Shown here piece after piece: positions 31,546 through 44,519 of a stretch of 64,000 bases of DNA. How positions within the stretch are numbered: position 1 is the stretch's first letter; every line of letters starts with the position of its first letter. The position numbers were made by a program, and so were the translations under genes. The stretch covers positions 176,440,282-176,504,281 of the forward strand of contig JAHLJT010000631.1 of assembly GCA_031308135.1 (NCBI GenBank), in the 5' to 3' direction. The DNA is from Acheta domesticus (lineage: Eukaryota; Arthropoda; Insecta; Orthoptera; Gryllidae). Under the pieces are notes generated by a model that was given only the letters and a program-made list of their open reading frames with translations, searched no databases and was not told the origin of the DNA.

Positions 31546-34500
31546 TCATATCGGACAATGGCATTGCAAGAGGTTGGGTTGAAGTCACTTGCAAGTGAGG
31601 GTACTGCTAAGAAACAAATGTACGAATTGAGCGTATGAGCATAATTTCCAGTTTTGTCGCCAGAAATAGGCAAGCAGTAGCTGTAAAAGCAGTCCCTTCT
31701 TATAATAATCTCCCTACATCCGGATAACCCCAATGGAGGGGGTGTCAACAGCTGACCTGACAATAAATTACAAAGTAATTGAAAGAAAATATATATGTTT
31801 AAGAACTAACGGTACATGTATTTAACAATAAACCACAAACATTTTCTACAAGTTACTATTGATAATTTTTTAAGAACGTTCCGTCTTTAAAGAACTAGTT
31901 TAAGATTCACAATGAACTGTACGTTCTCTACAACGATAGATCCTGAAGTAAGGTTGCGTCGTGTTTACGAACAGCTCTGGCTGTAAGACAACGCTCATCT
32001 TTCCACGAACAGATTACGCCTGGGGACAGTTGAATGTTTTGTAAACATTCGATAAGCGCTGAAAAACATAACATTCACTTTGGGTAAAAAAAGATTCTAA
32101 TAATGAAACTCCTAATGTCCTAACGAAACCGTAAATGTTCTTAAGAGAATATAGACCAAGAAATCTACTCTGTGGTCCCTCGTTGACCCCCTCCATTCAT
32201 TGGTGTGTAGCTGTGAAGAATACAATGAGTGAATCCGGGTTTAGCCGAAGAAAACTTCGAGCGAAACCGGCCGACCGACTCCTTTGAAAAGTAGTAGTGA
32301 TCACACTGTATTCGCAAGATCCAGTCGCCCATCTTCAAATTATTATGTAATACATGCGACATACAATGGAAGCGAAAAAATTAAGGCTACTCGCTGAATG
32401 TTATTGAAAGGAAGATACCCTTGTCATTTCATTGGAGATATGTTGCTAAAAGAAGCTTCACTTTCTTATTGTCTTAGAGAAGTTATATTCGTGTTTGGTG
32501 CGTAAAATTTCGCCCATTTCTTCTGAAATTTCCTCTTGATGTTCCTGTTATGGTACCTTGAATTGAAGGTCTGTCACAGGACTTCTTCATACACAAACGA
32601 AACAAGTTTGCCTACTTCCGTTTTGAATGACTCAGTTTTGCCAAGTAATTAAAGCTTAGTTCCTACTACTTGGACGACATGGAACTTCAGTTATTTTGCC
32701 AAAACTTTTCAGGTGCAGTTTGATTGCGCCTCCGCTCTAGTGAATGATATATTTGATCGAAAACGGACTTGTTCGTCCAAAATAAAATTCATATTAACTC
32801 GGATCTATTATGACAGTTCCCTTTTAGTCACCACATAACAGAAGAGACGAATTCCTTTACAACGAACTGACGAAGACATTCATTCCTCGTTTATGCGACA
32901 TAATTTATGACATTTCCAAGAAATAATTTTTTATTTAAACTAATATATTATTTCCCTGATCTTTCTAACAAAGGATTTTACCAAACCTTACTTCCTGTGT
33001 ATAAATATTGAGCCTAATAGTGTTACTGTTGTGTAGTGGGCACAGAAATTATTCATATGCATTGCATGTGTCTCAACTGTCAATACCTCAGTACAGTCGC
33101 TCCCTTTTTACATTCTCGCCTTTTTAACTTTTGTTTTCAGTGGTAATTATGTCTCAATTCATTAGAACATCATGAAGTTTACTTCACAAGCTTCTTTTTA
33201 GTTTTATTACCTTGATAGAATAAGATATTCATCACGTGACTTGTAGACGGCTGCGCAATGAAGTGGTGGATATTTCAGCGAATTTTAATAATTGCACGAG
33301 ATGCCTCTGACTGCAACTTGATGAGGAGAGTAATACCATTCCTGTAGTTTTGAAGTTCGTGAAGAATACGACACGAACTCTATGATTCCACGCAAGTGAA
33401 AGTTATCCAATGACTATTCACGGAAGGAGAAATGAAGACTGAATTATTTATTGAGCGCAGAATCGCCCCGTCACGTATATAGCTTTGAAAATGTGAAATC
33501 AAGCATGCTCTTAAAAATGGCGGGGAACTGTACAACTCCTTTTAAGATGTATCTTAGTCATCCTAAAATCTTTCAGTCGATTTTATTATAAGGGAATGGC
33601 GGAATACAGTTGTGGAATTTTGTGATGCAACACAGCACATTGTGCTTGGAAGCAAAATTTTTTCAGATCTCCGATATCATATCTTGGTAAATGGGTCACC
33701 TCTACCAAATATACCATCATTAAGGTATGGTTCAATAACTCTTAGCAACCCAAATATTTTTTGTGACATTTAAGATACATAAAAGCGGCTTGCAAGTCTT
33801 CGATATAGGCGCACATAGTTAAGTAGGTTATTGCTTACCAGCACAGTCACTGCTGACGCCTCTTAGGATGAGTCGCGCGGAGACTGCGGGCTACCGGGCT
33901 ACACCCACGCTGTTCCACGGCGGCGACGAAGGGAGAGGTTCCGTATAAGAGCGCTTGAGGTTGTTTTTCGAATAGCAATGAATCCATAGTCAGAATTTTA
34001 TAGAACAAACAAAAGAGGCTATGGTCTTATATTAAGAGAAATAAGTTCATTACATTAGATTCAAAACGAAAATGTTGAAAATAAAATTTTATCGTGTGTG
34101 CCCCAAGACATCACCTATCGAATGCCAAAAACATTTCGATATTTTAAACGGTACAAACAATATTTGAAGTGTAATAGTTATTGAATCACACCTATCGGAT
34201 ATCCAATATGTTCATTTATCTTTAGATAATGCGCTATGTCACGTCCCAAAACTGGAGGATACGGTCACAATCTTCCCTTGTTACAAAGAAATATATTCTA
34301 AGAAGTAAAATATAAAAGTACACTTACAAATACGTATTATTTATAAATTGACGAGAAAATCAATAGTTTTTTTTGCTGTGAACAGGATCTAAATCAAACA
34401 TATCACTAGATCATGAAAAATACTTTTGTATATCATGAAACACTATTTTAAAGTATTTAACATTAATATATAATGTTCATTGAGGGTATTAAAGTGCAAA

Positions 34501-34959
34501 ATAATTATTATTTTCAATTAAAAAATAAATAACTAGCATTAATAGATCTAGACTACTGGATACGATTTATGGGTGTGACTTAAAATGACTTCATGAATGA
34601 ATACAAATGAAAATCATATGTAGTACATAATAGAAATTATATTAGTTGAATACCAATGTTTTAGTTAACGCCTTAACACCTTATAATTTTAAAACCCTTT
34701 AAAATTTTTGTTTGTTTGGAAATATAAACTGAAAATACTGCTTTACATGATTATTAGATAAGAGACGACAGTTTAGTAAATTGATCAATTCTGGCATTTC
34801 AGATTTCAAGATTGGTTGTGCCAACTAAATCTGACTTAACTAGAAACTCAAATAATTTATATTTACATTTAAACATCAAGTTTTAAAGCTCGGTTATTTA
34901 TTTGAACATTGGAAAATTATTTTCAAGTAACAATAAGGGAAAAACGATGGCTAATCTGT
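31546..34959. other. No gene seen; AT-rich 3.4 kb
   Basis: Stop-dense AT-rich DNA, presumably intron. A GC-moderate patch at 33830-33950 (GAGACTGCGGGCTACCGGGC) has no supportable frame or repeat partner in the window. Confidence 0.45.
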
Positions 34960-35879
34960 GTTCTGCGAAATAAATTTTGAATGTACAGAACGGAATGGCG
35001 ACGCACGCCAACACCAAGCTCCTACGTGCGCTGCGCGAACCTGCTATCCGCTGCGATACAAAGGAAGGTCAGCGAGCAGCTGCGAGGTATCGATTTCTGC
35101 ATATCGCGCGATGTCACTGCGATGTCATGTCATCGATAGCCATAATCTAAGGGTATTCTGTGAGAATGCAAGGTATTTCCTTTCTTCATAGTTGGTAACG
35201 TGCATAGAATTTGAAGTTTTTTTAACTACCGACATATATTTTTGAACTTTGAACTTTTATTTAAAAACATTTCGTCAAATTATTTTGAAATGTTTGACAT
35301 TGAAGTGAAGCTTTCCTTCCCTTTTTGTAGTATCCTTACGAAAGTGATCCAATCAATTATTGTATGGAAAGTAGAATGTTTAGTGCAGGCCATATGGTGT
35401 TTAAAAATAATAGGAGCAACTTATAATGCATTTGTGTTCTGACAACACATATCTGCTTTTAGTTGTCTACTTGATAGTAATTTTTAGAAAACTTGTTTTA
35501 AGGTAAAAATATTGCATATTTATTCTCACCCACTACATTTGAAATATGTGAGCAATTCATGTTTTAAGTTACATATTGATGATTTACTTCAAAGAAGATT
35601 ATTTGAAATTTATTTCTTGTTAGTTTGGCTTAAACAATTATATTATTCTAAGTATAGAATGTGTGAAAGTAAGTGCGAAGACGATTAAAATAAGTATATG
35701 TGAACTCTATATTGACATTCTTAAAATTTAACAAACGAGCAACAACTAACAAACTTAGTTTTGAATACTGACCAAAATGACCCTAAAAATAAAATGTGGT
35801 TTAAAGAGACGAAAAAAAAAGAACGCGAAACCTCGTGAAAGATAGGACAGGCGCTTGGAACCCAAACTGAGGGGCCTGC
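34960..35879. other. No gene seen; GC-moderate patch 34990-35150, then AT-rich
   Basis: The patch contains a 77-codon frame without domain or splice support. Confidence 0.4.
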
Positions 35880-36180
35880 CGTCGGGTAGGTCGTAAAGCG
35901 GAGAGAGCGAGCGTAGCCACAGAGCAGTAGTGTGCGCGGCGGAGAAGGAATGTGGCGGAAGTGCGGCGGGCGAGTCGCTGGGCGACGGGGAGGGGCGAGC
36001 CGAGGAGGAAGCGAGCAGAGCGCGCCGCGAAGACGGGTTTTGGCGGCCGCGCGCAAGTGGCCCAAGGCCGAGGCTCGGAGGCAGCCTCAGCGCTGGACCT
36101 CCGCGAGACGAAATGACGGAAAGATTACCAGTGCGCCGGCTGCAGATTGGCCGCTCCGAGTGGTCGTCAAGTCGGTAGCT
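35880..36180. other. CpG-rich island, possible promoter/first exon
   Basis: Begins with a purine-rich GAGAGAGCGAGCGTAGCCAC stretch and continues CpG-rich. A short frame from ATG at 36112 reads MTERLPVRRLQIGRSEWSSS and ends at a weak TCG|GTAGCT donor-like site. Composition resembles an insect promoter with a purine-rich leader, but nothing proves transcription. Confidence 0.35.
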
Positions 36181-36254
36181 CTCTGCGCCAGAACGAAAAG
36201 AAGAGATGATGTTGAATTATTCTGTAGCACTGTATTGAGATAAGGGATGTTTTA

Positions 36255-36716
36255 CGAAAATTATCTAATTAATTTGTACTTTATCGCTCTTACGAAGGTA
36301 CTTACGAAGGTACATCGTAAATAGAGAAAGTTATAAATCGATTGACGGGGAAACGTCTGTCCGTCTGTAAGACCGTCTGCGGTCAACGCTAGTGCCTAAC
36401 CGATTTTCTGCGAAATTAATATTCCCAATCAAACTTAATGAACTCGAGGCTTTGGGAGACAAACTGATATTTTGATTTTTGAAGGTACTTACGTGACATT
36501 TACGATTTTAAGCATCGCCCCGAGTTGGATCATAAAGCGCTTCTATGGCGTAGTAGTAAGTGTGAGGGCGAGTTAACTCTGGGGATCTGAGTTTTAGTCT
36601 CCGTGTGGAAAATTTTTTGCTGGTTGAAAACATTTTTGTAGGTTAATGTAGAAGTAAGATATAGCGGAGTAATTAGAAATAATGCGAGAAAGTACGTGCT
36701 TTGGTAGTACCGCTAG
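36255..36716 (+). mobile_element. Helitron-like family, interrupted copy
   Basis: Contains the CGTCTGTCCGTCTG tract and the GCTAGTGCCTAACCGATTT block in the same order as the other copies. It ends GCGAGAAAGTACGTGCTTTG then GTAGTACCGCTAG, followed by T. A tRNA-like SINE sits inside at about 36536-36625. Confidence 0.5.
36536..36625 (+). mobile_element. tRNA-like SINE head
   Basis: TGGCGTAGTAGTAAGTGTGA is a good A box (TGGCNNAGTGG type) and GAGTTTTAGTCTCC a degenerate B box about 40 bases later. The acceptor stem cannot be closed, so it is a SINE head and not a tRNA gene. It appears to interrupt the Helitron-like copy. Confidence 0.45.
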
Positions 36717-37079
36717 TTTTGCAAGATGACGCGATTTTTTGTGAACCTTTCAAGAGTAACAGAGGAAAGAAAGTGAACCTGATGACATTTCGTTTTTAAG
36801 TATCTAAAAAAGTATGGGAACGGTAATGATGGGACTGTACAACTTATTTTTTTGTATGAAATCTGAATCAAAATATTGGCAATTGAAAATTCACAGACTT
36901 GCGTTGCTATGCAACCTACAACGCTAATGTTTCTGACATTGATCGTGCATAACTCAGAAACATTGCGTTTTAGGTTCTTAAATAATATATGATGAAACGA
37001 TGATGTGATGATGGGTTTTAATACACGATTGTGATATTACGATACGAGCGAGGAACGAGCTAGTACATTTTCTAAGACT
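36717..37079. other. No gene seen
   Basis: AT-rich, nothing supportable. Confidence 0.45.
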
Positions 37080-37320
37080 TATGGTAACGTTTATAAGTTA
37101 AACGTTTCCATTGATTGGTTTCGTGGCGCTCGACATGCAGGATCCAGCCAAGGCCATCTAGCGGACCTTTGGTGGCTTTGTTTTACGAGAACGCTTGCGA
37201 GGGAGTACAGAAGTTGCGGCAATAATATTCCGACGTCACCATTTTCGCATTTTCTCTTATTTCTGGAAATATCAACACCATAAGAAAGAACCACCGTTCA
37301 CTAGGCATTTTAAAATAAAG
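37080..37320 (-). repeat. Suspected dispersed repeat
   Basis: GC-moderate island-like block in AT-rich DNA with a 67-codon minus-strand frame. The translation (for example LLPQLLYSLASVLVKQSHQR) reminds me of repeat-derived tails common in predicted phasmid proteins, but this is recollection and not a match. No second copy is in the window. Confidence 0.2.
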
Positions 37321-39308
37321 AATTGACCAGTTTTAATGGACAACATCACGGCAGCAACATATAACAGAAAATTACATGCGTTCAGTTCATCACATCACTC
37401 AAATGTTCTCTCTAATAACTACCACTGCGCTAGTCAAATAGGATCAAAGAGAAATGACAATCCAATTTATTTTAAATAATATTTCATGTAAAAAATTACT
37501 AATAATAAAAGAAATTAAAAGTGAGAATCATATATTACATATAATTTTAACGTACACACTTGGATGAAACATTTACTACAAACAATTCCCAATGATTAAT
37601 GAAGTGCCAATACTTCGTTTGTAAGCTTCTGTGATTGGTTAAGAACATGTATCATAATGAAATGTGTATCGTAATGGCTATCATTGTGGAACGGGTTGCA
37701 GCCATCAAATATTGTACAATGGGAGTAGAAAAAACATGATTTTGGGTCTATAGGGCTTCAGGTTGTGTTCTTTAAATCATAATTTGTAAAAGGGGGTTTC
37801 TATAATTCCTTTTGCGTAGGTATACCCGATGTTGAATTTTGAAATAAGTAGTTTATATTGATAGACGTGCTGATTGATCCTCGTGTGTGTATCTAGTTTC
37901 AGATGTGTTTTTGATGAATTCATAATTTTGATTGCACTATTCGGTATATTACGGCGTTATTGGATGTAGCATAATAGAATGTTCCATTGCGAGTTGATTT
38001 TGTAATATGAATATGATCCGGTGGTGTTCAAAGCAAGGGATAATTAGAATGTCCTGAATGAAAGAATAAAATGGTGAAGTTTGGTTTCCATTTCGTTCAT
38101 TAAGTAGTTTCTTAAGTTTCTTTAGTTTTGCGAGCAAGGAGAGTAGTTAATCTGAAGGTAAAATTGAATGGAATAATAATAGCGTTTATTACCAAGAGTC
38201 TAGGATTGTTTGTATTACATTTTGTACATATTGGATGTGTGGCGATCCATAGCTCCATGAACCCCTAGATAGGGAACCACAATCTGTGTAGATGAATTAA
38301 GTATTAGTAGAGTGACGAAACTAGTGTCGGGGGACTAGAACCATATGCCATGCACGTCCATTTTCTTGAGTTATGAAATCTCTAATCCCTCTTCTTTACC
38401 AAAAGTTGAGTTATAAAAAACAGATGGATACGCGTTTTTCACAACTTTTGATAACACATTTTTACTCCTTCTTAATAAAAAACAGTTTTCTTCGACAAAC
38501 TATTTGCAGAGTTGATTTGATAATTCTGAAGTCGATATAACTGACCCCCACTCCTTTTGCATTTAGCGAAATGAGAGTTCATTAAAACCATTCATTGTTT
38601 ATACTCTCTAGTATTTGTTCAAAATTCCAGAATTTCAAGATACTTTAACATTTAAAACGATGATTTAAATATGTTATGTATAAAAAGAGCAATATATTTG
38701 CATTAGTCCAGCTATTTTGCATTATTTGAAGATTGATCGAATTATTTATTTCATTCATTTCGTTATTTTGACCGCTCCGCAGCCACTGCCAGGGTCACTT
38801 CCACATCTTCTTGCCGCACCCTTTTCCCTACTCGCCGCACATCCGAATGCTGCTAAGGAATACTGCCACAGAGACACTTTAATCTAATTAGCTCGGGGTT
38901 CAGTGCTCGCTGAATTGCTTTTCGATTTGGCTGTAGATATTCGAAAAAATTATAAATAAATCTTGCAGTTCAAATATTTACCAGAATTATGATAAAAGAC
39001 CTTCGTCACATGAAACGGAGTTCAAAGTCTATAACACAGGTTTTCAAACATTTTAGAAACTGAACTCGTTACACATGACTATATATTAATAGAAAGCACT
39101 ATTTTACCAGGAGCCTTGAGAATCCCTGATCTACGTTAAAAATCGTCGGGATTCTTAATACCATTCCCGTAAACGATCCTGAATCATTACAGCATCCAAT
39201 ACCGTCAGTTTTTTGCATTATTCGTTGTTTTAATAAAAAAAAGTAGATTTTTCCTTCGACACTATTTAGAAATATCATCGCTCTCTAACTTTCTACACGT
39301 TGTAGAAC
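37321..39308. other. No gene seen; AT-rich 2 kb
   Basis: Stop-dense. A GC-moderate patch at 38770-38860 has no supportable feature. Confidence 0.45.
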
Positions 39309-39535
39309 AGTGGTGTCAAGGTCTTCTACTGGTGGCAGTGGCACGCGTCGTGGCTATATCATGCCACGAGGTACTCTGCACAACTAGCGTCGGGAAAGAA
39401 AACTATTAGTAACCCCGCCGTTTTACAATAGGGATGACGTGGTGGCGGAGTGACGAACTGCGTGAAGGGGCGATTTCAGCGTGGCATCCGTGCCACGGAC
39501 TCCCGCTCGTGGCATCGGCATTGACAACACAGGTA
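39309..39535. mobile_element. Possible hAT-like MITE
   Basis: The ends are imperfect inverted repeats: CAGTGGTGTCAA on the left and, in reverse complement, CTGTGTTGTCAA on the right. CAGTG-type ends are usual for hAT elements. The interior is GC-rich with several GTGGC/GCCAC inverted motifs. A clean 8-bp target duplication is not seen, so confidence is low. Confidence 0.3.
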
Positions 39536-40581
39536 TAAGGTACAGCGAAACGTATAAAAATAAAACTCGTGATAAAGGAAATATAAAATAATTTGTGAAA
39601 TAAATTAGATAGGGTCTAAGAAAATTATAAACTGTTTTTCTCTTCAAAGGAAATATGTTATATAATAAGAATCTGCAGGATGTGCCAGTAAAATTTTAGC
39701 AATTCAGATGGCTGGTAGCCTCTAAACCAATTGATGGAAAATTTTTTTTGGTGTGAAAAACGTCATTACTCACTAATGATCTAAATTTATTTTCTTTGCC
39801 GTGAGAATGACTTTCATATTGAACCCAACCACTTTTTTCATCACAATTAGTCTAATATATCGCTCCTCACAATGTTGACGTAATTAACCCTACCAACATC
39901 CCTGTATTGTCAAGGGGGCCTGGGATGTCTATCGCTTAAATTTCGATTTTTCATTGATGTTTGACCGATTTTTATAAATTAATACCGCTAATAATAAATA
40001 TGTGTATTCATTTAAACACAATTCATAGTTCAATTCCTGGTTCTACACTTATTAAAATAATCGACTTATCTAATCACATCAACATTCGTAATCACTGAAA
40101 AATCTTAAATTTTTGGATCACAAAAGGACGATGAATCTTCTGTGAACGGCCACGTATTTATATACGAGAAATACTTCGCCCTTCACCCCAAGGTAGACGA
40201 CTATTAACTTTATGTAGTGACACTGGCAACATTGAACAAGGCATAAAAGGATTAATGTAGAATCGATACCTCGAATCCATCTGCACTCATCACCTTGCCG
40301 ATTCCTAAGAACAAATCGCCCCATTCGACTAGAAGCAGCTTGATGAACAAGACATTTCCGTCTGAAGGGAAGATGTAGAAATCTGTTACAATCTGTTTAT
40401 AAATCACTTCGGAAAGGATCTTAACAAGAAGTAATTATTCTGTTTGAAATAATATTTATGATGATTAATTATTCAAGAAATTATAACAAGAAATTTTCAA
40501 GTTTGTGCATGTGAAAGATGTTAACACACATAGAAGCATTACGTTGATACTATTTTTTTCCCTTCCAGAGCCTTTTTATTT
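39536..40581. other. No gene seen; AT-rich 1 kb
   Basis: Nothing supportable; minus-strand frame 40118-40324 lacks support. Confidence 0.45.
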
Positions 40582-41680
40582 TCCTATATACATACGTATA
40601 TACGGAGTAATATACTTAGTATAGGGAAAGATATGCAATGTTGCGCGAAAAAAACGGCGAATTTTCGGCAGAAAAAATTCATTGCCGTGCCGTGATAAAG
40701 AAAAAGTGAATAAATCCAGTTGTTAAATTAAGAAAAAAATCCACTATCACGTGATGTAGCGTAAATCCCCGTTTTATGCGTCCATGATACCGAAAAAAAC
40801 ATCAGAAAGTAAAACGTCCGTCTGCGAACACCCCTAGCGCCTAAACCATACGTACGAATTTTTTTCAAATTGAAGAAACCTCTGTGTATCTGGCTCCAGT
40901 CAAAGCCTTGTGATTTTGAATAACTTTCTTGATAATTTGAAGGTTATTTTACATGAAGCGCCCCGGACATTTTCAAATTTTTTCTCAAAAATGGCTCCAA
41001 ATTTTTTCTTTAAACGTTTGTTAAGTATAGTGGCTAATTACTCTATGAGATGGCAAAAAACGCCATATTATTCTATTCTTTGCTTTCATATAGCTCAAAA
41101 ATGTCTCCAAATCATTTCTTCAAAATTTTGGAATGGATAGTGCTAATTACACTCTTTAATATGACGTAAAGTTCATTTTGGGGTATTTTTTTTTGTTTTT
41201 TCAAAAATTATACTAATGTAATTTTTTTGAAAGATTTCTTACAACATATTAATATTCACGCATGTCCGTTAATGTGCACGTTTCCTACAATTTGTAAACT
41301 CTTGAATTTGTGAGTTAAAGTGCTTTAAATGACTTCAAAAATTTTTTTTTCGAAAAAACAAAAGACTCTTGTGAAAAAGAGCTTCAAATTTCGCATTTAC
41401 AGTAGCGCTTAAACGCCATTCTCTTCAAAACGGCTTTAAATTTTTCAAAGAAAATTGCCACTTAGGACGATATTTTGCTCTTTCTTTAGTATTCTTAAAT
41501 TAATACTTCCGTTCTACAATTAAGGAACTAGAAAATGAAAAAAACTGTTTAAAAAAAGGAATTTGGGCGGCGATAAATGGAAGCTGGTAAGAGTATGTGT
41601 GAAGTCCGAATTGCTATCCAAGAGCAAAGGAAATAGAAAAGTAATACGGGACAGTCTGTGCCATTCTGTAGTTCCACTAG
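40582..41680 (+). mobile_element. Helitron-like non-autonomous repeat, most complete copy
   Basis: Starts TCCTATATACATACGTATAT and ends CTGTAGTTCCACTAG with T at 41681. It is colinear with the reverse complement of 10675-11605 throughout: 5' block with GTTGCGCGAAAAAA, the CGTCCGTCTG segment, and the 3' block ATACGGGACAGTCTGTGCCA. About 1.1 kb with no Rep/helicase frame. A GTGC/GCAC-type short stem lies in the last 30 bases in most copies. The base before the 5' TC is T, not the A expected for Helitron insertion at AT. Confidence 0.55.
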
Positions 41681-42039
41681 TTTTCTTGTTCTTTCAAAAA
41701 CAGTGTATCTTTGTGATTTCAAATTATTCCGTGTATGTTGATATGCCAATCTTGTCTACATATTTTTTTGTTTTAACGTTCTTGATCTACCATCACTATT
41801 TCCCTGAGATCACCACTTTTAAGTTTGTACAATTTTCTTCATGGTCAAGCATAACTCTGGACCATAAGCCATTGTGGGGGGAATGCTACACCCTTCGCCG
41901 AAGCAATTGACTTCGCCAAGCCGGGTCGGTATACAGTTTCGTACCTAGAAGAAGCGTGAATGTTTGCACGCATCTGGTGGAGGTCGCACTTCATAACGTA
42001 GAAATGTATTAAATTATATTATTTTCTAGTCTAGAAAAT
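41681..42039. other. No gene seen
   Basis: Mixed sequence; 41850-41960 is GC-moderate without a recognised feature. It may belong to the LINE fragment that follows. Confidence 0.35.
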
Positions 42040-42300
42040 AAAGCTCTTCAATGGTACTGACATGTCCAGAGGATGCAAAATGAGAGACGGCCAAATCAAA
42101 TTTTAAGCTGGATACCTGAAAGACAGCGTAGAAGAGTCAGATCTCTTTTGACCTGGAAGGCGTATATACATGGATGAGAAAGGACCAGAAGAAGGTCAAT
42201 GGAAGGACCGAGAAATATGGAAATCGAAAACGGCAAACTCTTAGGGGTAGAAACCGTTGAAGAAGGAAGAATACTACAGATATGTCGCACATGTATTCCA
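42040..42300 (+). pseudogene. LINE ORF2 C-terminal fragment (decayed)
   Basis: From 42049 the frame reads QWY, a stop, then HVQRMQNERRPNQILSWIPE, followed by further basic sequence. This is the conserved post-reverse-transcriptase tail of many LINEs (W-F/Y-G-H-V-x-R-M-x-x-x-R-x-P-K). The Gly codon of that motif is a TGA here, and a second stop plus a frameshift follow near 42176; another frame then continues with a tail-like KDREIWKSKTANS segment. The element is inactive. The clade cannot be named from so short a piece. Confidence 0.6.
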
Positions 42301-43390
42301 AATGTTAAGTTTTTGAGTAGTGCTCGTGTTTGTAACCCGCGGCCAAAGACGCTGAAACTAAATTGAATCTAACAACCATTGGTGGTCATATGAATCTTCC
42401 TTGCTAATAATGGGGTTAATAGTTATATAAATAAAATAATAAATGTCCTCATAAGATTTTTGGAACAACGAATGGATTTGTTGAGCTCTGTGGACCTTTA
42501 ATAATAATGTTGTTTTCTGAATGTATTCATTTACATCCGATAAAAAGTATTAATCCTTAAAAGTAATGTAATTCATTTCAATTTGTTTACGCCTACGTAT
42601 ATACTAAAATAAGGGACTAAAATATCCTAAACCATGATCGAATTGTAATTCGCGGTTCTTCGGGCTGAGGCGCTGAGTCAAGCTTCGGTCACTTAGGCTG
42701 GCAAGTAAAAAGTTAATAAAGATAAATAAAATACTATTTGATAGCACAAACGTCTCTAGGAAGATATTTCCTGCCAGATAAATAATGAAACACGCTGAAT
42801 ATTCCAAACCCATATCTACTGGGAGAGACAGTAAACAACTCTGTCTAAAAACAATAATATCATCACGAATGATTCAGATAGTTCTATTACTTTTTAGAGT
42901 TGTTGAAGACAGGTGTATTAGTAGTGGTAGTAATAGTAGGTGTAATAATATTATGTAAAAAGTAAGGGTTAAAAAATTATTAACTGTGTAATCGAGTGAA
43001 AAAATAATACATTGACAAGTACAAAAGATAAAAGATTACATATTTTCTCACTAGAGTGACCTTAGTAGTAGGTTGAAGATGAAGCAATAGTTTTTTGATT
43101 TAATAGAATTTGCTTCAGTTGCCTGTAATAAACACATATTGCATTTTAAATTTATATAATATCTAAATACGTAAATGATTGGTAACATCAATTCGTGATA
43201 TCTAATTACAGTAATACCTAATGAAGTATGATTAAGACAATTTTACAGCGGGAAAAGAATAAATATTTCCCAAATTTCTTTCTCAAACTACGACTGCATT
43301 TAACTAAACTTATGTCATGTTTTCCTGAAAACTTGAAACATCAATTTCCGCGTTCCGTTTTTCATTGGGTAGCTATCAAAAATGCAGAGC
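42301..43390. other. No gene seen; AT-rich 1.1 kb
   Basis: Stop-dense AT-rich sequence. Confidence 0.5.
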
Positions 43391-43640
43391 ACGACTTTTC
43401 ACGTTGAGTTAGCCGCACACGGGGTGCATTGTGCGCGGTTAAGCCCAGCGCGTGGGACGTCACCCTGCCGCGGGACGCGCAAAGCCGCGCGGCGCGACTC
43501 CGCACAACGAAGATTATCGCATCGCAAAGCGGCGCGCGATGGAGGGCGCGCGTGTAATGTATTCGCGGTTGTTACTCATGCAAAGAGATATGGAGGGAGG
43601 GAATTACCCGTGAAAATTCCGCGTGTGTACGCGCACGCGT
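43391..43640. other. CpG-rich island
   Basis: CpG-rich block (GCGCGGCGCGACTCCGC) in AT-rich DNA. A 96-codon frame crosses it but has no family signature. Confidence 0.45.
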
Positions 43641-43859
43641 TGGCTATGTTTAGCTCGAGTGAAACAGAATAAAAACTCACCTGGGCGTATCTGCATTGAA
43701 ATGTCATAAAAAATTCATATGCTTTTTCAGCACACTATCGATTGATTGTAAAAATATATCTGCTATTTTGGATACGCAACATTTGCAGGGTTAAAAATAA
43801 CGAGCAGGTAATAAGCATATTTTAGTTTTGTTTTAATGCTATTGAACTATTGTCGAATT
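43641..43859. other. No gene seen
   Basis: AT-rich spacer. Confidence 0.4.
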
Positions 43860-44062
43860 TTTATTTAAGGAAGCTTTTTAACCGCTTGGTCAAATAGCGA
43901 CCTCTTTGATTTTTAACACTGTGGCAACTGTAAGGGAAACACATAAGAACAACATGAACACACCCAAACATCCATACTCGGAGCGGGATTCGAAGCAGCG
44001 ACCCTTTGAGCCGAGTTAGCCATTGCCCTCTAGCCTTAGCGACCTTGGATATCCTGGTCAGC
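43860..44062 (-). mobile_element. tRNA-derived SINE, family different from the 12.5-15.3 kb copies
   Basis: The reverse complement has an A-box-like AAGGTCGCTAAGGCTAGAGG and a good B box GCTTCGAATCC (43986-43996), about 40 bases apart. The body then runs to an A-rich end near 43860. The body does not resemble SINE family A. Confidence 0.55.
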
Positions 44063-44519
44063 ATTGTCAGTTCTTATATATACAATATCTAATGTAAAAA
44101 ATATCTGACAAATAAATAAAATTTTAAAATAAAATTACAAAAATAAGTACAATTTCCATTAAATTTGAAAGGTTCTTGAGGAATAGGAAAAGTTTAGATC
44201 ATTCAGAGAAAAGAGAGATATTGTGAAGCATAATATATGAGTTTAAATGTTGTGACGTGTTGTTCTGACCCATCAGAGTGCGAATACATTGGAGAAACAC
44301 ATTAGGGATTGTTTAGCCCCAAGGTTAGTCCCAAGAAATGTTATAAATATTTTATCTCCTTTGCGAGAAACACTTCCATTTCATTGGTCTCCATCAGTCT
44401 TGAGAGTAAAATCCCTCGAGAATCGTGGTAAAACACTGGGTTGTGGGAATCGTTCCGATCTGCTTGACTTGCGGAAAGTGGTTCTCTCCAACGGAAAGAA
44501 ACGGAATTGCACGGCGGGT
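44063..44519. other. No gene seen
   Basis: AT-rich then mixed, nothing supportable. Confidence 0.4.

Noticed and set aside
43986..43996. tRNA gene suggested by a good B box
   Set aside because: The acceptor stem cannot be closed and the sequence continues into a SINE-like body.
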